Shown piece by piece: positions 1 to 7,366 of a stretch of 15,689 bases of DNA. Both the position numbers and the translations under genes were made by a program. Below the pieces are notes generated by a model. The model saw nothing but the letters and a program-made list of their open reading frames with translations, did no database searches and was not told where the DNA came from. The stretch is taken from the NCBI GenBank assembly GCA_002390225.1, contig DGOW01000108.1, positions 3,959 to 19,647 on the forward strand, given 5' to 3'. The stretch's first letter is position 1, and the number at the start of each line of letters is the position of its first letter. The DNA comes from Gemmatimonadales bacterium UBA4456 (GTDB lineage Bacteria; Gemmatimonadota; Gemmatimonadetes; Longimicrobiales; Gaopeijiaceae).

Positions 1-348
1 CTGATGGACTCTGGGGTCATCGTCATGAATGGCACGGACGCTCCGGTCGAGAACGTCGATCCGATCGCGAGCTACTATTCCACCGTTTCGCGTCGTATGG
101 CTGACGGGGGTGTGCTCTTCCCGGATCAGCGCATGACCCGCATGGAGGCTCTTCGCTCGTACACGATCAATGCGGCGTACGGTGCGTTCGAAGAGGACAT
201 CAAGGGCACCCTCGAGATCGGCAAGCTCGCCGACATCACCGTGCTCTCGCAGGACATCCTCACCGTAGATGAGGAGCGTATTCCTGAGACTGCGGTCGTT
301 GCCACGATCGTTGGGGGTGTGGTCGTCTATCGTGGTGATGGGCAGTAG
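1..348 (+). CDS. Amidohydrolase family protein, C-terminal part (5' end outside window)
   Basis: This is the last 115 or so codons of a metal-dependent amidohydrolase; the frame is open from base 1, so the gene begins outside the window. Seen: a GTDAPVENVDP segment near the start, typical of the last metal-binding or catalytic Asp strand of the YtcJ/amidohydrolase_3 group, then an MTRMEALRSYTINAAYGAFEE helix region. It ends in the signature tail GTLEIGKLADITVLSQDIL followed by a short beta-rich end (VVATIVGGVVVYRG). In this superfamily the tail folds back into the small beta-sandwich beside the TIM barrel. The substrate cannot be told from the tail; exported and cytoplasmic members hydrolyse cyclic amides, N-acyl groups or similar bonds. 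The stop TAG directly abuts the ATG of the next gene, which suggests co-translation. Confidence 0.85.
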   Translation: MMDSGVIVMNGTDAPVENVDPIASYYSTVSRRMADGGVLFPDQRMTRMEALRSYTINAAYGAFEEDIKGTLEIGKLADITVLSQDILTVDEERIPETAVVATIVGGVVVYRGDGQ

Positions 349-912
349 ATGTCCGACTCAAGGGAGGAGCAGTTAGCTGATCCGAAACTGCTCGAGGGCA
401 GTATTCCCGACATTCTTGCGATCATCGAGAGCGCAAAAGCCCGTGGTGGTCTGGACTCACTCGAGCTCTTCATCGCAAAGGCCCTCCCCGATTCCGACAA
501 GGCCGAGGTGACGGAGGCAGCCGAGGTCGCACTGGAGGTGATTGAATCCGTGCCGGTCTTTCTGGCTCGAGCCCGGCAGGAGGCTGACGAGCGAGGGCTG
601 ACGTCGGTCGTGTATCCTCTGCTTCGGCACGCCGAGCGATACTACGTGCAGCCGATGGACCTGATCCCTGAAATGACCCAGGGACTACCGGGGCTACTTG
701 ATGACTCATATCTGGTGATCCGCATCATCCAGAATATGGACAAGGGACCTCAGCCATTCCTGGACTGGGACCTCGCGCACCCGTCCAGGTTTCTTCAGCG
801 GCTGATGGGTCCTGCCATTGTACTTCGGCTCGACAGGATCGCAGAGCAGGCGATGGAGCAAGTGTCCACTCAGCTCGCTGATCTCTGGGAGCTGATGGCG
901 CACCACGCGTAG
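349..912 (+). CDS. DUF1232/YkvA-like small protein, 187 aa
   Basis: The start ATG follows the preceding stop with no gap. There is no strong Shine-Dalgarno, so translational coupling to the amidohydrolase is likely. The protein is mostly helical and acidic. Residues 98-122 read YYVQPMDLIPEMTQGLPGLLDD, which matches the DUF1232 (YkvA) core pattern of aromatic residues, P-x-DLIPD, a Gly/Pro turn, then LDD. Family members are small and often membrane-associated, and their function is unknown. Here the segment is followed by a hydrophobic stretch (SYLVIRIIQNM) but there is no clear multi-pass membrane topology. The first 95 residues are not recognised. A hairpin at 941-966 follows the gene, so it probably ends a rightward transcription unit. 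I cannot assign a role beyond the domain match. Confidence 0.75.
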   Translation: MSDSREEQLADPKLLEGSIPDILAIIESAKARGGLDSLELFIAKALPDSDKAEVTEAAEVALEVIESVPVFLARARQEADERGLTSVVYPLLRHAERYYVQPMDLIPEMTQGLPGLLDDSYLVIRIIQNMDKGPQPFLDWDLAHPSRFLQRLMGPAIVLRLDRIAEQAMEQVSTQLADLWELMAHHA

Positions 913-940
913 GATTCGATCCGGTCGGCATGACAAGACC

Positions 941-966
941 GGCTCAGGGAGCGCTGAGTCTTATTG
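941..966 (+). terminator. Hairpin terminator after the DUF1232-like gene
   Basis: A 7-bp stem (GGCTCAG at 941-947, CTGAGTC at 954-960) closes a 6-nt loop and is followed by TTATT. One pair is G.U on the plus-strand RNA and would be an A.C mismatch on the other strand, which favours rightward transcription. A second weaker stem, CCGGTC/GACCGG (921-926 and 937-942), lies just before it. The T-run is short, so efficiency is uncertain. The element separates two convergent genes. Confidence 0.5.
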
Positions 967-967
967 A

Positions 968-2185
968 CTACGCTGCAGCTCCGTCCTGAGGCATGCCGGC
1001 ATCATGCGGCCCACGGCCACCCACCGCGAAGACACCGCATGCGAGAACTACCATCACCGCGGTTGCTGACAGCGCGCCCGGAAACCCGACACGATCCGCG
1101 GCGAAGCCGGCACCAAGCGCGCCGACCGCATACCCTGAATCCCGCCAGAGCCGGTACACTCCCAGGGCAGAAGCCCGAGAGGTGCTTTCACTGTGGTCGG
1201 AGACGAAGGCCAGAAGGACGGGGTATACCATGCCCGTGCCCGTGCCGACCACGACGGCCGCTACCAGGTACGTCGGGAGAGAACCGCCGAAGGCGAAGAC
1301 AGCAACGCCGACGCTCTGCATGGCCAGGCCACCGCAAATGAGCCCCCATCGTCCGACGCGATCCGAGAGCGGCCCAAATACGAGCTGGCTGCCGGCCCAC
1401 ACCAGCGGGTAGGCTCCGACGACCAGTCCCACCTCCGCCAGGGTGAGACCTTTCGATGCCAGCAGGAGGGGCAGCAGGCCCCACAAGGCGCCGTCCTTGA
1501 GATTGGTTGCGAGCCCGGCGAAGCTCGCTACGGACAGGCGACGGTCGGCCCACGTGCCCCGTGCGAGCGCCTGGCCCATGGAGATGGGTCGGGCGTCACC
1601 CTTCCGATCAATAGAGTCACTCGTATCCCTTGCAGCCAGAGAGAGCGCGAGCCCAATCAGGGCAAGCACCACACCCAGGGCTAGGGGCACGGGACGGAGG
1701 CCGTAGATGGTTGCCAGTGCGCCGGTCAATGTCGCGATCATGGCCATGCCCGCGTATCCGGCGAACTCGTTCAAGCCGATCACGAGACCGAATGTCCTGG
1801 GCGTCGCCAGGTCGACCTTCATGACGACTGTCATGGACCATGTCAGCGCCTGGTTCATGCCGAGTAGTACATTGGCCGCCAGGACCCATGACCAGGACGG
1901 GGCCCAGATCAGGATCAGCGGAACCGGGATGCCGATCACCCATCCAGCGATGAGGAGACGCTTGCGACCCAGGCGCTCGGCCAGTGTGCCCGCGAAGAAG
2001 TTCACCCCTGCCTTCGTGGCGCCGAAGGTGGCGATGAACGCCAGCGTCGCGGCCTTCGAGGCGATTCCGAATTCCACCTCAGCAAGCAGTGGCAGGACTG
2101 TTCGTTCGATGCCTACCATCCCACCGACGAAGGCGTTGATCACGACGAGGTGAAGGATTCGACCCCGATCCAGTTCGTGCCTCAT
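968..2185 (-). CDS. MFS transporter, 405 aa, 12 predicted membrane segments
   Basis: A major facilitator superfamily permease. It shows two copies of the MFS motif A in the cytoplasmic loops 2-3 and 8-9: GTLAERLGRKRLL in the N-terminal half and GPLSDRVGRWGLI in the C-terminal half. About six hydrophobic segments flank each copy, and a polar central loop (residues about 185-210, RDTSDSIDRKGDARP) separates the halves. The length is normal for a 12-TM MFS. The YRLWRDSGYAVGALGAG segment of TM11 is Gly-rich, as in drug/efflux-type members. The substrate cannot be predicted from sequence; drug or metabolite efflux is possible. The gene lies on the same strand as the aminotransferase upstream, but a strong terminator (2227-2256) separates them, so it probably has its own promoter in the 2186-2226 gap or depends on read-through. 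No strong Shine-Dalgarno precedes the ATG. Confidence 0.9.
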   Translation of the reverse strand: MRHELDRGRILHLVVINAFVGGMVGIERTVLPLLAEVEFGIASKAATLAFIATFGATKAGVNFFAGTLAERLGRKRLLIAGWVIGIPVPLILIWAPSWSWVLAANVLLGMNQALTWSMTVVMKVDLATPRTFGLVIGLNEFAGYAGMAMIATLTGALATIYGLRPVPLALGVVLALIGLALSLAARDTSDSIDRKGDARPISMGQALARGTWADRRLSVASFAGLATNLKDGALWGLLPLLLASKGLTLAEVGLVVGAYPLVWAGSQLVFGPLSDRVGRWGLICGGLAMQSVGVAVFAFGGSLPTYLVAAVVVGTGTGMVYPVLLAFVSDHSESTSRASALGVYRLWRDSGYAVGALGAGFAADRVGFPGALSATAVMVVLACGVFAVGGRGPHDAGMPQDGAAA

Positions 2186-2226
2186 GAGTGCATCACCGCC
2201 TGGGTCGTCGATTCAGGAAACACGAA

Positions 2227-2256
2227 GCCCCGCCACCGGTGAACCGGCGACGGGGC
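2227..2256 (-). terminator. Strong intrinsic-type terminator after the aminotransferase gene
   Basis: On the minus strand a 13-bp stem (GCCCCGTCGCCGG with CCGGTGGCGGGGC) closes a TTCA tetraloop and is followed by the T-rich TTCGTGTTTCC. Two positions pair as G.U in the minus-strand RNA but would be C.A mismatches on the plus strand, which fixes its polarity. It starts 25 bases after the aminotransferase stop, as expected for the end of that unit, and lies about 40 bases before the MFS start. Confidence 0.8.
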
Positions 2257-2281
2257 GTTCCTGTTGGGATCGATCGCGAGA

Positions 2282-3415
2282 CTAGATCCAGCCCTTCGTG
2301 CGGAAGTCCTTGATCGTCGATGCCCACCGGTCCATCTCGTTCGGCAGACCGAACGACAGGCGGTTGTGATCGAGCATCGGCGGGAAGTTGCGACCGACCA
2401 GCAGGCCATTGTCGGCCATACGGTTCCGGTAGGTCGCGAGATCACCGCTGATCTTGTGCATGATGAAGTTGGTGTTCGTCGGCAGGTACTCGAGTCCGAG
2501 TTCGTCGAGCGTGGTGTGCACGATCGCCTTGGCTTCCTCGTTGACCGTGATCGAACGCTCGACGATACCTTCGTCCTTGAGTGATGCGATCGCCGCTGCA
2601 CCGGCCAGCACGTTCGGGCTGTTTTGTACCGCGTGCTCTTGCAGACGGCCGGTCGTCGATTCGTGCGTCACGGAATACCCGACGCGCAGACCAGCCATAC
2701 CAAAGATCTTCGAGAAGGTCCGGATCACGACAACGTTGGGCTTCTCCTCGATCCACTTGAGGCTGTCCCAGTATCGATCGTCCGTCACGTACTCGAGGTA
2801 CGCCTCATCCATCAGGAACGTCGTGGTCTCTGGCGCTTCCGCGATCCACGCGTCGATATCTGCCGAGGCGGTAATCGTACCCGTCGGGTTGTTCGGGTTA
2901 CAGAAGTAGACCACCGACGGCCGCTTCATCGAGAGCTCACGCATCTGCTGCACATCGTGCTGCAGGTCCGCCATGAGGGGGACCGTGTGCACCTCGAACG
3001 GCATGGTGTCCTGATAGTCCATGACGTCTTCGAAGGTGGGCGCCGCAGCGATGAGCGGCGTGTTCGGACCCTGGAACGCCTGCGTGCAGATCTGCAGAAT
3101 TTCGGTGGAGCCAAAGCCCAACGTGATGTTTTCGGGCTGCACGCCGACATAGTTCGACAGCGCCTGGATGAGTTCCTGTCGGCGACCGCCGTAACGGTTC
3201 GATTCGCCGATCGCCTCGATGATCGCCTCCCGAGCTGCAGGGGAGACACCGAGCGGGTTCTCATTCGAACTCAGGCGGATGTCGCCATTCGCCAGTGTCT
3301 TGCCCGGTCCTAAGCCCGGCGCGCGATCAAGGAGCGCTCCGAGCGCGCCTCCGGAAGCGGTGAATCCGGCCAGCCCTGCGGCCATTCCGGAGGTGACGAA
3401 GCCTCGACGATCCAT
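2282..3415 (-). CDS. Tat-exported HisC-like PLP-dependent aminotransferase, 377 aa
   Basis: A fold-type I, class I/II aminotransferase most like histidinol-phosphate aminotransferase. The start is ATG at 3415, preceded by AGGAGG with 5-base spacing; the frame stays open to 3448 but that extension is unsupported. The N-terminus MDRRGFVTSG plus a small-residue hydrophobic stretch (residues 11-28) looks like a twin-arginine signal. Motifs in order: SSNENPLGVSP (49-59), RYGGR (74-78), LGFGSTEI (99-106), NPNNPTG (173-179), LMDEAY (201-206) with the PLP-ring Asp203, RTFSKIFGMAGLRVGY (232-247) with the Schiff-base Lys236, and RLSFGLPNEMDRW (352-364) with the carboxylate-binding Arg352. All catalytic residues are present. 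No other his gene is nearby, so histidine biosynthesis is unlikely to be its job. The next gene upstream is an acidic amino-acid symporter. The amino donor is unknown; export rests on the signal alone. Confidence 0.88.
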   Translation of the reverse strand: MDRRGFVTSGMAAGLAGFTASGGALGALLDRAPGLGPGKTLANGDIRLSSNENPLGVSPAAREAIIEAIGESNRYGGRRQELIQALSNYVGVQPENITLGFGSTEILQICTQAFQGPNTPLIAAAPTFEDVMDYQDTMPFEVHTVPLMADLQHDVQQMRELSMKRPSVVYFCNPNNPTGTITASADIDAWIAEAPETTTFLMDEAYLEYVTDDRYWDSLKWIEEKPNVVVIRTFSKIFGMAGLRVGYSVTHESTTGRLQEHAVQNSPNVLAGAAAIASLKDEGIVERSITVNEEAKAIVHTTLDELGLEYLPTNTNFIMHKISGDLATYRNRMADNGLLVGRNFPPMLDHNRLSFGLPNEMDRWASTIKDFRTKGWI

Positions 3416-3462
3416 AAGTCCTCCTGCGTGGGGAACCAACAATGTCAATGTGCGACTCGGTT

Positions 3463-3484
3463 GGCAGACACGAAAGTGCCTGCC
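3463..3484 (-). other. Intercistronic hairpin between symporter and aminotransferase genes
   Basis: Directly after the symporter stop, the minus strand reads GGCAGGCAC, TTTC, GTGTCTGCC: a 9-bp stem with one G.U and a 4-nt loop. The same position is an A.C mismatch on the plus strand, so the structure favours the leftward transcript. No T-run follows, so it is more likely a partial attenuator or an mRNA 3'-end stabiliser than a full terminator. Confidence 0.45.
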
Positions 3485-3487
3485 GGG

Positions 3488-4777
3488 TCAGACGGCGTCT
3501 GGCGCGACCGCCTCCATGAGCGTCAGCGGCTCACCCTCACTGCGGGCGATGACAGCCGAGCAGGTGATATCCCCCGTCACGTTCACGGCCGTACGGATCA
3601 TGTCGAGGATGCGGTCCACGCCCAGGATCAGCGCGATGCCTGCCTGCACGTGTTGACCCATCCCGACCGAATTGAGGACGATGATCAGGGTGATGATCCC
3701 GGCGGAGGGTACACCGGCGGCCCCGACCGATGCGAGCGTAGCCGTCAGGACGATGACCAGCTGATCTGCGAGAGCCAGATCGACCCCGTAGATCTGCGCG
3801 ATGAACATGACGGCCACGGCCTGATAGAGGGCCGTCCCGTCCATGTTGATTGTCGCACCGAGCGGCAGCACGAAGCTGGCCACCTCGTTTGATACGCCGA
3901 CTTTGTCCTCGGCGGTCTCGATCGTGAGGGGGAGCGTCGCATTCGATGACGAGGTGGAGAACGCGAGCAGCGGAGCCGCAGCAATCCGGGGGTAGAACTT
4001 GGCGGGATTCAAGCCCGCCAGGAATCGGACGGCGAGCCCGTACGTCCCGAACGCGTGGATCATGAGCCCGGCCACAACTACCAGGGTGTAGGCAAGCAGG
4101 CTTTGGAGTAGATCGAAACCGAAGTTTGCGACCACCGACCCGATCAGGACGAAGACGGCGTACGGAGCGAGCTCCATGATCCAGTTGATCAGGACCATGG
4201 AGGCGTCATTGATCCCGTGGAAGAAGGTCAGGACACTGTCCCTTCGTTCCGGCGCGATCACCGTCAGCGCGGCCCCAAAGCAGATCGTGAAGAAGATCAG
4301 GGGGAGCAGGTCCATGTTGGCTGCAGCCTGGACCGGGTTTCTGGGAATGACGCGCAGGAAGGTTTCCTGCCAGCTAGGCGCGTTCTCCGCGACGTCCATA
4401 CGCTCGACTGCCTCGCCACCGTACCGCTCGGTCAGCTCGACCCGAGTCTCCTCGCTTACACCGGCACCGGGAGCGAGCACATTCGCGAGCCCCAGTCCGA
4501 TCGTAACCGCGACCGCCGTGGTGAGCATGTAGTACGCGAGCGTCTTGCCACCGATGCGACCGAGTTTCGCCAGGTCACCCAGCGAGGCGGTACCGACCAG
4601 AAGACTGGCCACGACGAGTGGAATCACGATCATCGTGATCAGGTTGATGAACGCCGTCCCCAGAATCTCGATTTCGCTGAAGATTGTCTGGAGGAGGCTG
4701 ATTTCGCCGAGGTTGGCGACCGCACCAAGGACCGCGCCCGCGATGAGCCCGATCAGAATTTTCGTGTACAGCTGCAT
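3488..4777 (-). CDS. Dicarboxylate/amino acid:cation symporter (DAACS), probably glutamate/aspartate-specific, 429 aa
   Basis: A secondary transporter of the GltP/GltPh/EAAT family in the inner membrane, of normal length. Seen: helical hairpin 1 with the serine-rich SSSNATLP (276-283), the TM7 motif NMDGT (311-315), hairpin 2 with GVPSAG (355-360), and TM8 VDRILDMIRTAVNVTGD (387-403). In GltPh, TM8 residues D394 and R397 bind the amino group and the side-chain carboxylate of aspartate. The corresponding positions here appear to be D392 and R395, whereas DctA-type dicarboxylate carriers have SEAR in place of the D-x-x-R. I therefore infer an acidic amino-acid carrier coupled to Na+ or H+. The start ATG has AAGGA upstream at good spacing. 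It sits 50 bases downstream of the HEAT-cyclophilin gene and 72 bases before the exported aminotransferase, which suggests one leftward operon. Confidence 0.92.
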   Translation of the reverse strand: MQLYTKILIGLIAGAVLGAVANLGEISLLQTIFSEIEILGTAFINLITMIVIPLVVASLLVGTASLGDLAKLGRIGGKTLAYYMLTTAVAVTIGLGLANVLAPGAGVSEETRVELTERYGGEAVERMDVAENAPSWQETFLRVIPRNPVQAAANMDLLPLIFFTICFGAALTVIAPERRDSVLTFFHGINDASMVLINWIMELAPYAVFVLIGSVVANFGFDLLQSLLAYTLVVVAGLMIHAFGTYGLAVRFLAGLNPAKFYPRIAAAPLLAFSTSSSNATLPLTIETAEDKVGVSNEVASFVLPLGATINMDGTALYQAVAVMFIAQIYGVDLALADQLVIVLTATLASVGAAGVPSAGIITLIIVLNSVGMGQHVQAGIALILGVDRILDMIRTAVNVTGDITCSAVIARSEGEPLTLMEAVAPDAV

Positions 4778-4827
4778 GGGTGTCCTTTTCGTTCGTGTCC
4801 CTCTGAACCGGAGCCGATTCTAGGGGG

Positions 4828-6921
4828 TCAGCGTGTCGGGCGCACCTCGGTGCGCTGGATCATTCCGCCTTCATTCACCTCATCTACGACGTCGAGGCCA
4901 TCGGTGACCATCCCTATGACCGTGTATTGGTGATCCAGGCGAGTGTTGTCGAGCAGGTTCACAAAGATCTGTCCATCGCCGGTATCGTGACCGCGTGTGG
5001 AAATGCCCACGCTACCGCGCCAATGATGCATCCCAACCTCATCGCGACTGAACGGTCCGTCGCCGTAGTACTCGTTGGCGTTCGGGCTTCCTCCCTGAAT
5101 CACGAAGTTCGGGGCCCATCGGTGGAAGGTTAGGCCATTGAAGTCCCCGTCACGGGCTTGTTGGAAGAAGCGCCACGTGTTGGTCGTCGCCTCATAAGGA
5201 TGGAGTGCCATGTGAATCTCCCCGCCGCCCTGCATGTGCAGGACGACCGTGCTGCGCGCCATCTCCTCCAGGTCCTCGACCGTGGGAAGTGCGATGGACT
5301 CCGGTGGGATGGGCGTGGGGAAGTAGCGGCGCCCTTCCCACGCTTCCAGAACCCCGGCCACATCCTGCGCGACGAGCGGATCGTAGTCGGACAAGTAGGG
5401 AATCAGTCGTTCGGAAAGCTCGCTTCCACCGAGCTCCTTAAGGCGGTCGAGAAGAGCACGCCGGGCGTCCCGAAACGTCTCACGCCGCTCCACGGACATG
5501 CGATCGAGTGCATCGGCCAGGGCTGCGCCAGCATCCGGTTCAGGTGAGCCGGCGAGCGCCGCGGAGGCGGTCATCACGAGTTGGGGGTCAACGATCGTCA
5601 GTTGCTCGATCGCTGCGCGGTCGGCGGCTCTGCCATCGAGGCGGGTCAGCCCGCGGAGCGCCTCGGTCCGGACGTTCGACGCCGGATCGGTAAGGAGCAT
5701 TCTCAGTACGCTGCGGTCGCCGATGATCGAGGCTGCCTGGGCCGCGTATGTGCGCACGAACGGGTTCGAATGGCCGACGTGTCCGGGCAGGATGTCGACC
5801 ACGGTCGCCGGGGCGATCTGGGCCAGGGCCACCAGCGCACGAGATGCTGGCTGCCATGCGATCGAGTCGATCTGGTCGGGTGCCGCCACCGTCGACAGGA
5901 CATCGCGCTGTGCGATCAGGTCTGGGCATGCCTTTGCGAGCCCATCTATCGACAGCACACGGAGTCCGACTGGTACAAATAGGTCAGGCGGAGGTGCCTG
6001 TGCACCCGAGATGAGATATTCGCACGTGCGCGCCGTTCGTGGCTGGCTGAGGATGAAGCGGAGTCCCTCGGTTTGCGCCGGAACGGAGCGACTGAACATC
6101 GCCTGTCGCAGAGCTTCGCCCCGCTGGTCCGGTGGGAGCATCTCGATCCAGCGTGCTCCGGCTGTCTTGACGACGACATTCTCGTCGCGCAGCGCGATAC
6201 GCATGCGCTCGCGGTCGAGAAGGCCTGCGCTCCCGAGGACGTTGACCGCTAATGCCCGTACTCGGGCCTGATGCTGGCGAGTGACCGAACCGTCGGCGTA
6301 GAGGCGGAGTGCATCGAGTCGGCGTGCGAGGCGCCCATGGACTACGTCAGCTCCCGTCGATCGAGAGAGAGCATCGATTCCGAGCGCCACGCCCTCCATG
6401 AGTTCACCGGGAGCGTCTGTCCCGTGCGCGTAGCTCATCTCGATCAATGCGTCTGAGACGCGCTCCGCATCCACCGCGTTGAGGACGAGGCGCCCCATCG
6501 AAGACGCAAGCGCAGCCCGTGCCGTCAGATCGTGCTCAACCTCCGCCCGCTCGAGTAGCGGGCCTAAAGCTTCACCGCCGCTCACGCCGAAGTACGCTTG
6601 GGCGAGTGCGTTCGCGGCCTCGGCCCTGACCTCGGGTGCCGGATCCGACAGCGCTCGTTCGAGGCTGTCGGCTACATCGGGATTCTCCAGTCGGCCGAGC
6701 GCGCGCACCGCGGCGGCACGTATGAACCGGCTATCCGAGTCGGCAAGGATATGGAGCCGGACGAGGGCTGGTCCACCGGTCGGACGAGCGTCTTCCGCGG
6801 CGACGATGGACAAGAACGCGGCATTCGACCTGGAGGCGCGGTTGGCATCTGCGGGGGCGCACGAGGCGACACTGACCGTTGTGAGCACCAGGAGGATACG
6901 GCCGTTCAGGAGTCGAGTCAT
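4828..6921 (-). CDS. HEAT-repeat lipoprotein with C-terminal cyclophilin-type peptidyl-prolyl isomerase, 697 aa
   Basis: The chosen start (ATG at 6921) yields a lipoprotein signal: MTRLLNGR, a hydrophobic core, then the lipobox VASC with Cys21. The frame runs back to 7065, but that segment has no signal features. Residues about 45-540 are an array of helical HEAT/PBS-lyase-type repeats, for example RAAAVRALGRLENPDVADSL and EVRAEAANALAQAY. Residues 557-697 are a cyclophilin domain: FHRWAPNFVIQGG with the catalytic Arg (about R601) and the Gln (about Q609), then GSVGISTRG, GQIFVNLLDN and YTVIGMVTDGLDVVDEV. Cyclophilins catalyse proline cis-trans isomerisation; the lipid anchor puts this one in the periplasm or outer membrane, where the repeats could bind client proteins. 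Its bacterial partner is unknown. It is the first gene of the leftward unit with the symporter and aminotransferase. Confidence 0.9.
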   Translation of the reverse strand: MTRLLNGRILLVLTTVSVASCAPADANRASRSNAAFLSIVAAEDARPTGGPALVRLHILADSDSRFIRAAAVRALGRLENPDVADSLERALSDPAPEVRAEAANALAQAYFGVSGGEALGPLLERAEVEHDLTARAALASSMGRLVLNAVDAERVSDALIEMSYAHGTDAPGELMEGVALGIDALSRSTGADVVHGRLARRLDALRLYADGSVTRQHQARVRALAVNVLGSAGLLDRERMRIALRDENVVVKTAGARWIEMLPPDQRGEALRQAMFSRSVPAQTEGLRFILSQPRTARTCEYLISGAQAPPPDLFVPVGLRVLSIDGLAKACPDLIAQRDVLSTVAAPDQIDSIAWQPASRALVALAQIAPATVVDILPGHVGHSNPFVRTYAAQAASIIGDRSVLRMLLTDPASNVRTEALRGLTRLDGRAADRAAIEQLTIVDPQLVMTASAALAGSPEPDAGAALADALDRMSVERRETFRDARRALLDRLKELGGSELSERLIPYLSDYDPLVAQDVAGVLEAWEGRRYFPTPIPPESIALPTVEDLEEMARSTVVLHMQGGGEIHMALHPYEATTNTWRFFQQARDGDFNGLTFHRWAPNFVIQGGSPNANEYYGDGPFSRDEVGMHHWRGSVGISTRGHDTGDGQIFVNLLDNTRLDHQYTVIGMVTDGLDVVDEVNEGGMIQRTEVRPTR

Positions 6922-6990
6922 GGAGCGAACATTAGGATGGACTACGTCCGAGTGGTAGCTGTCGGCCACTAATACAGAAGGCCTGCGTCC

Positions 6991-7009
6991 TGTGCACGTA
7001 GAGTGCACA
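6991..7009. promoter_or_regulatory. Candidate operator: perfect 7-bp inverted repeat
   Basis: TGTGCAC and GTGCACA face each other across five bases (GTAGA), about 70 bases upstream of the lipoprotein start. The half-site core GTGCAC is itself palindromic, so it occurs twice with centres 11 bases apart, about one helical turn. The position and symmetry suit a dimeric repressor or activator site. No regulator can be named and no promoter boxes are clear. Confidence 0.35.
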
Positions 7010-7110
7010 TACCGACACTCGGACCCTAGAGGGATAAGGTGAGGGAGAAACTCACGACTCGTCACCGTGCGTCGACCGCGGCGACGGCGTTCAGGTTCTC
7101 CGGTAGAGGT

Positions 7111-7301
7111 ATGTTTACGAACAGCCGCATCCTCGCTCTTGTCGGTGCAGACGTCCTCGCATCAACCAGCCTGGCTCATGCACAACTCGGGTCGTGCCGT
7201 CGCCGGGTGTGACTACCCGGGGCGTTCAGGTCGGCAAGACCCTCTTAGAAGGACTCGATGCGACTGTGGGGGGCTCCTTTTCACTCCGTGGGAACAAGTG
7301 A
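7111..7301 (+). pseudogene. Possible frameshifted small secreted-protein gene
   Basis: An ATG at 7111 opens a 33-codon frame that begins like a classical signal peptide: MFTNSRILALVGADVLAS followed by TSLAHAQ, with an AHA|Q cleavage site, ending at TGA 7210-7212. Changing to the adjacent frame near 7195 continues for about 35 more codons (VVPSPGVTTRGVQVGKTL and on) to TGA at 7299-7301. A weak AGAGGT precedes the ATG. One indel would join the two parts into a protein of about 62 residues, itself probably a truncated remnant. I cannot name the family. It could be chance, since the region is short. Confidence 0.3.
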
Positions 7302-7366
7302 TTCGCGGACCGGCACGAGGTCGAGGAGGCTGCTTGGAGCATGCTCGAGCCCCGGTGCCGGGAGGG

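Larger units (their letters stand above)
6922..7366. other. Intergenic region of 445 bases between the lipoprotein gene and the PaaX-like gene
   Basis: This holds the upstream region of the HEAT-cyclophilin gene and the downstream region of the PaaX-like gene, both leftward. I see a 7-bp dyad at 6991-7009, a possible broken secreted-protein gene at 7111-7301, and self-complementary GAGCATGCTC at 7337-7346 next to CCCGG/CCGGG at 7352-7362. No clear terminator with a T-run follows the PaaX-like stop, and I could not place a convincing -10/-35 pair. Confidence 0.6.

Noticed and set aside
5498..6271. A 257-codon rightward frame inside the HEAT-cyclophilin gene
   Set aside because: Shadow of the real leftward gene; Arg/Ser/Ala-rich, no motif, no ribosome-binding site.
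6922..7065. 48-codon N-terminal extension of the HEAT-cyclophilin protein
   Set aside because: It would bury the lipoprotein signal peptide inside the protein; ATG 6921 gives a proper signal with a lipobox.
7337..7362. Clustered palindromes after the PaaX-like stop as a terminator
   Set aside because: The stems are short, with GAGCATGCTC and CCCGG/CCGGG leaving almost no loop, and there is no T-run in the leftward direction.
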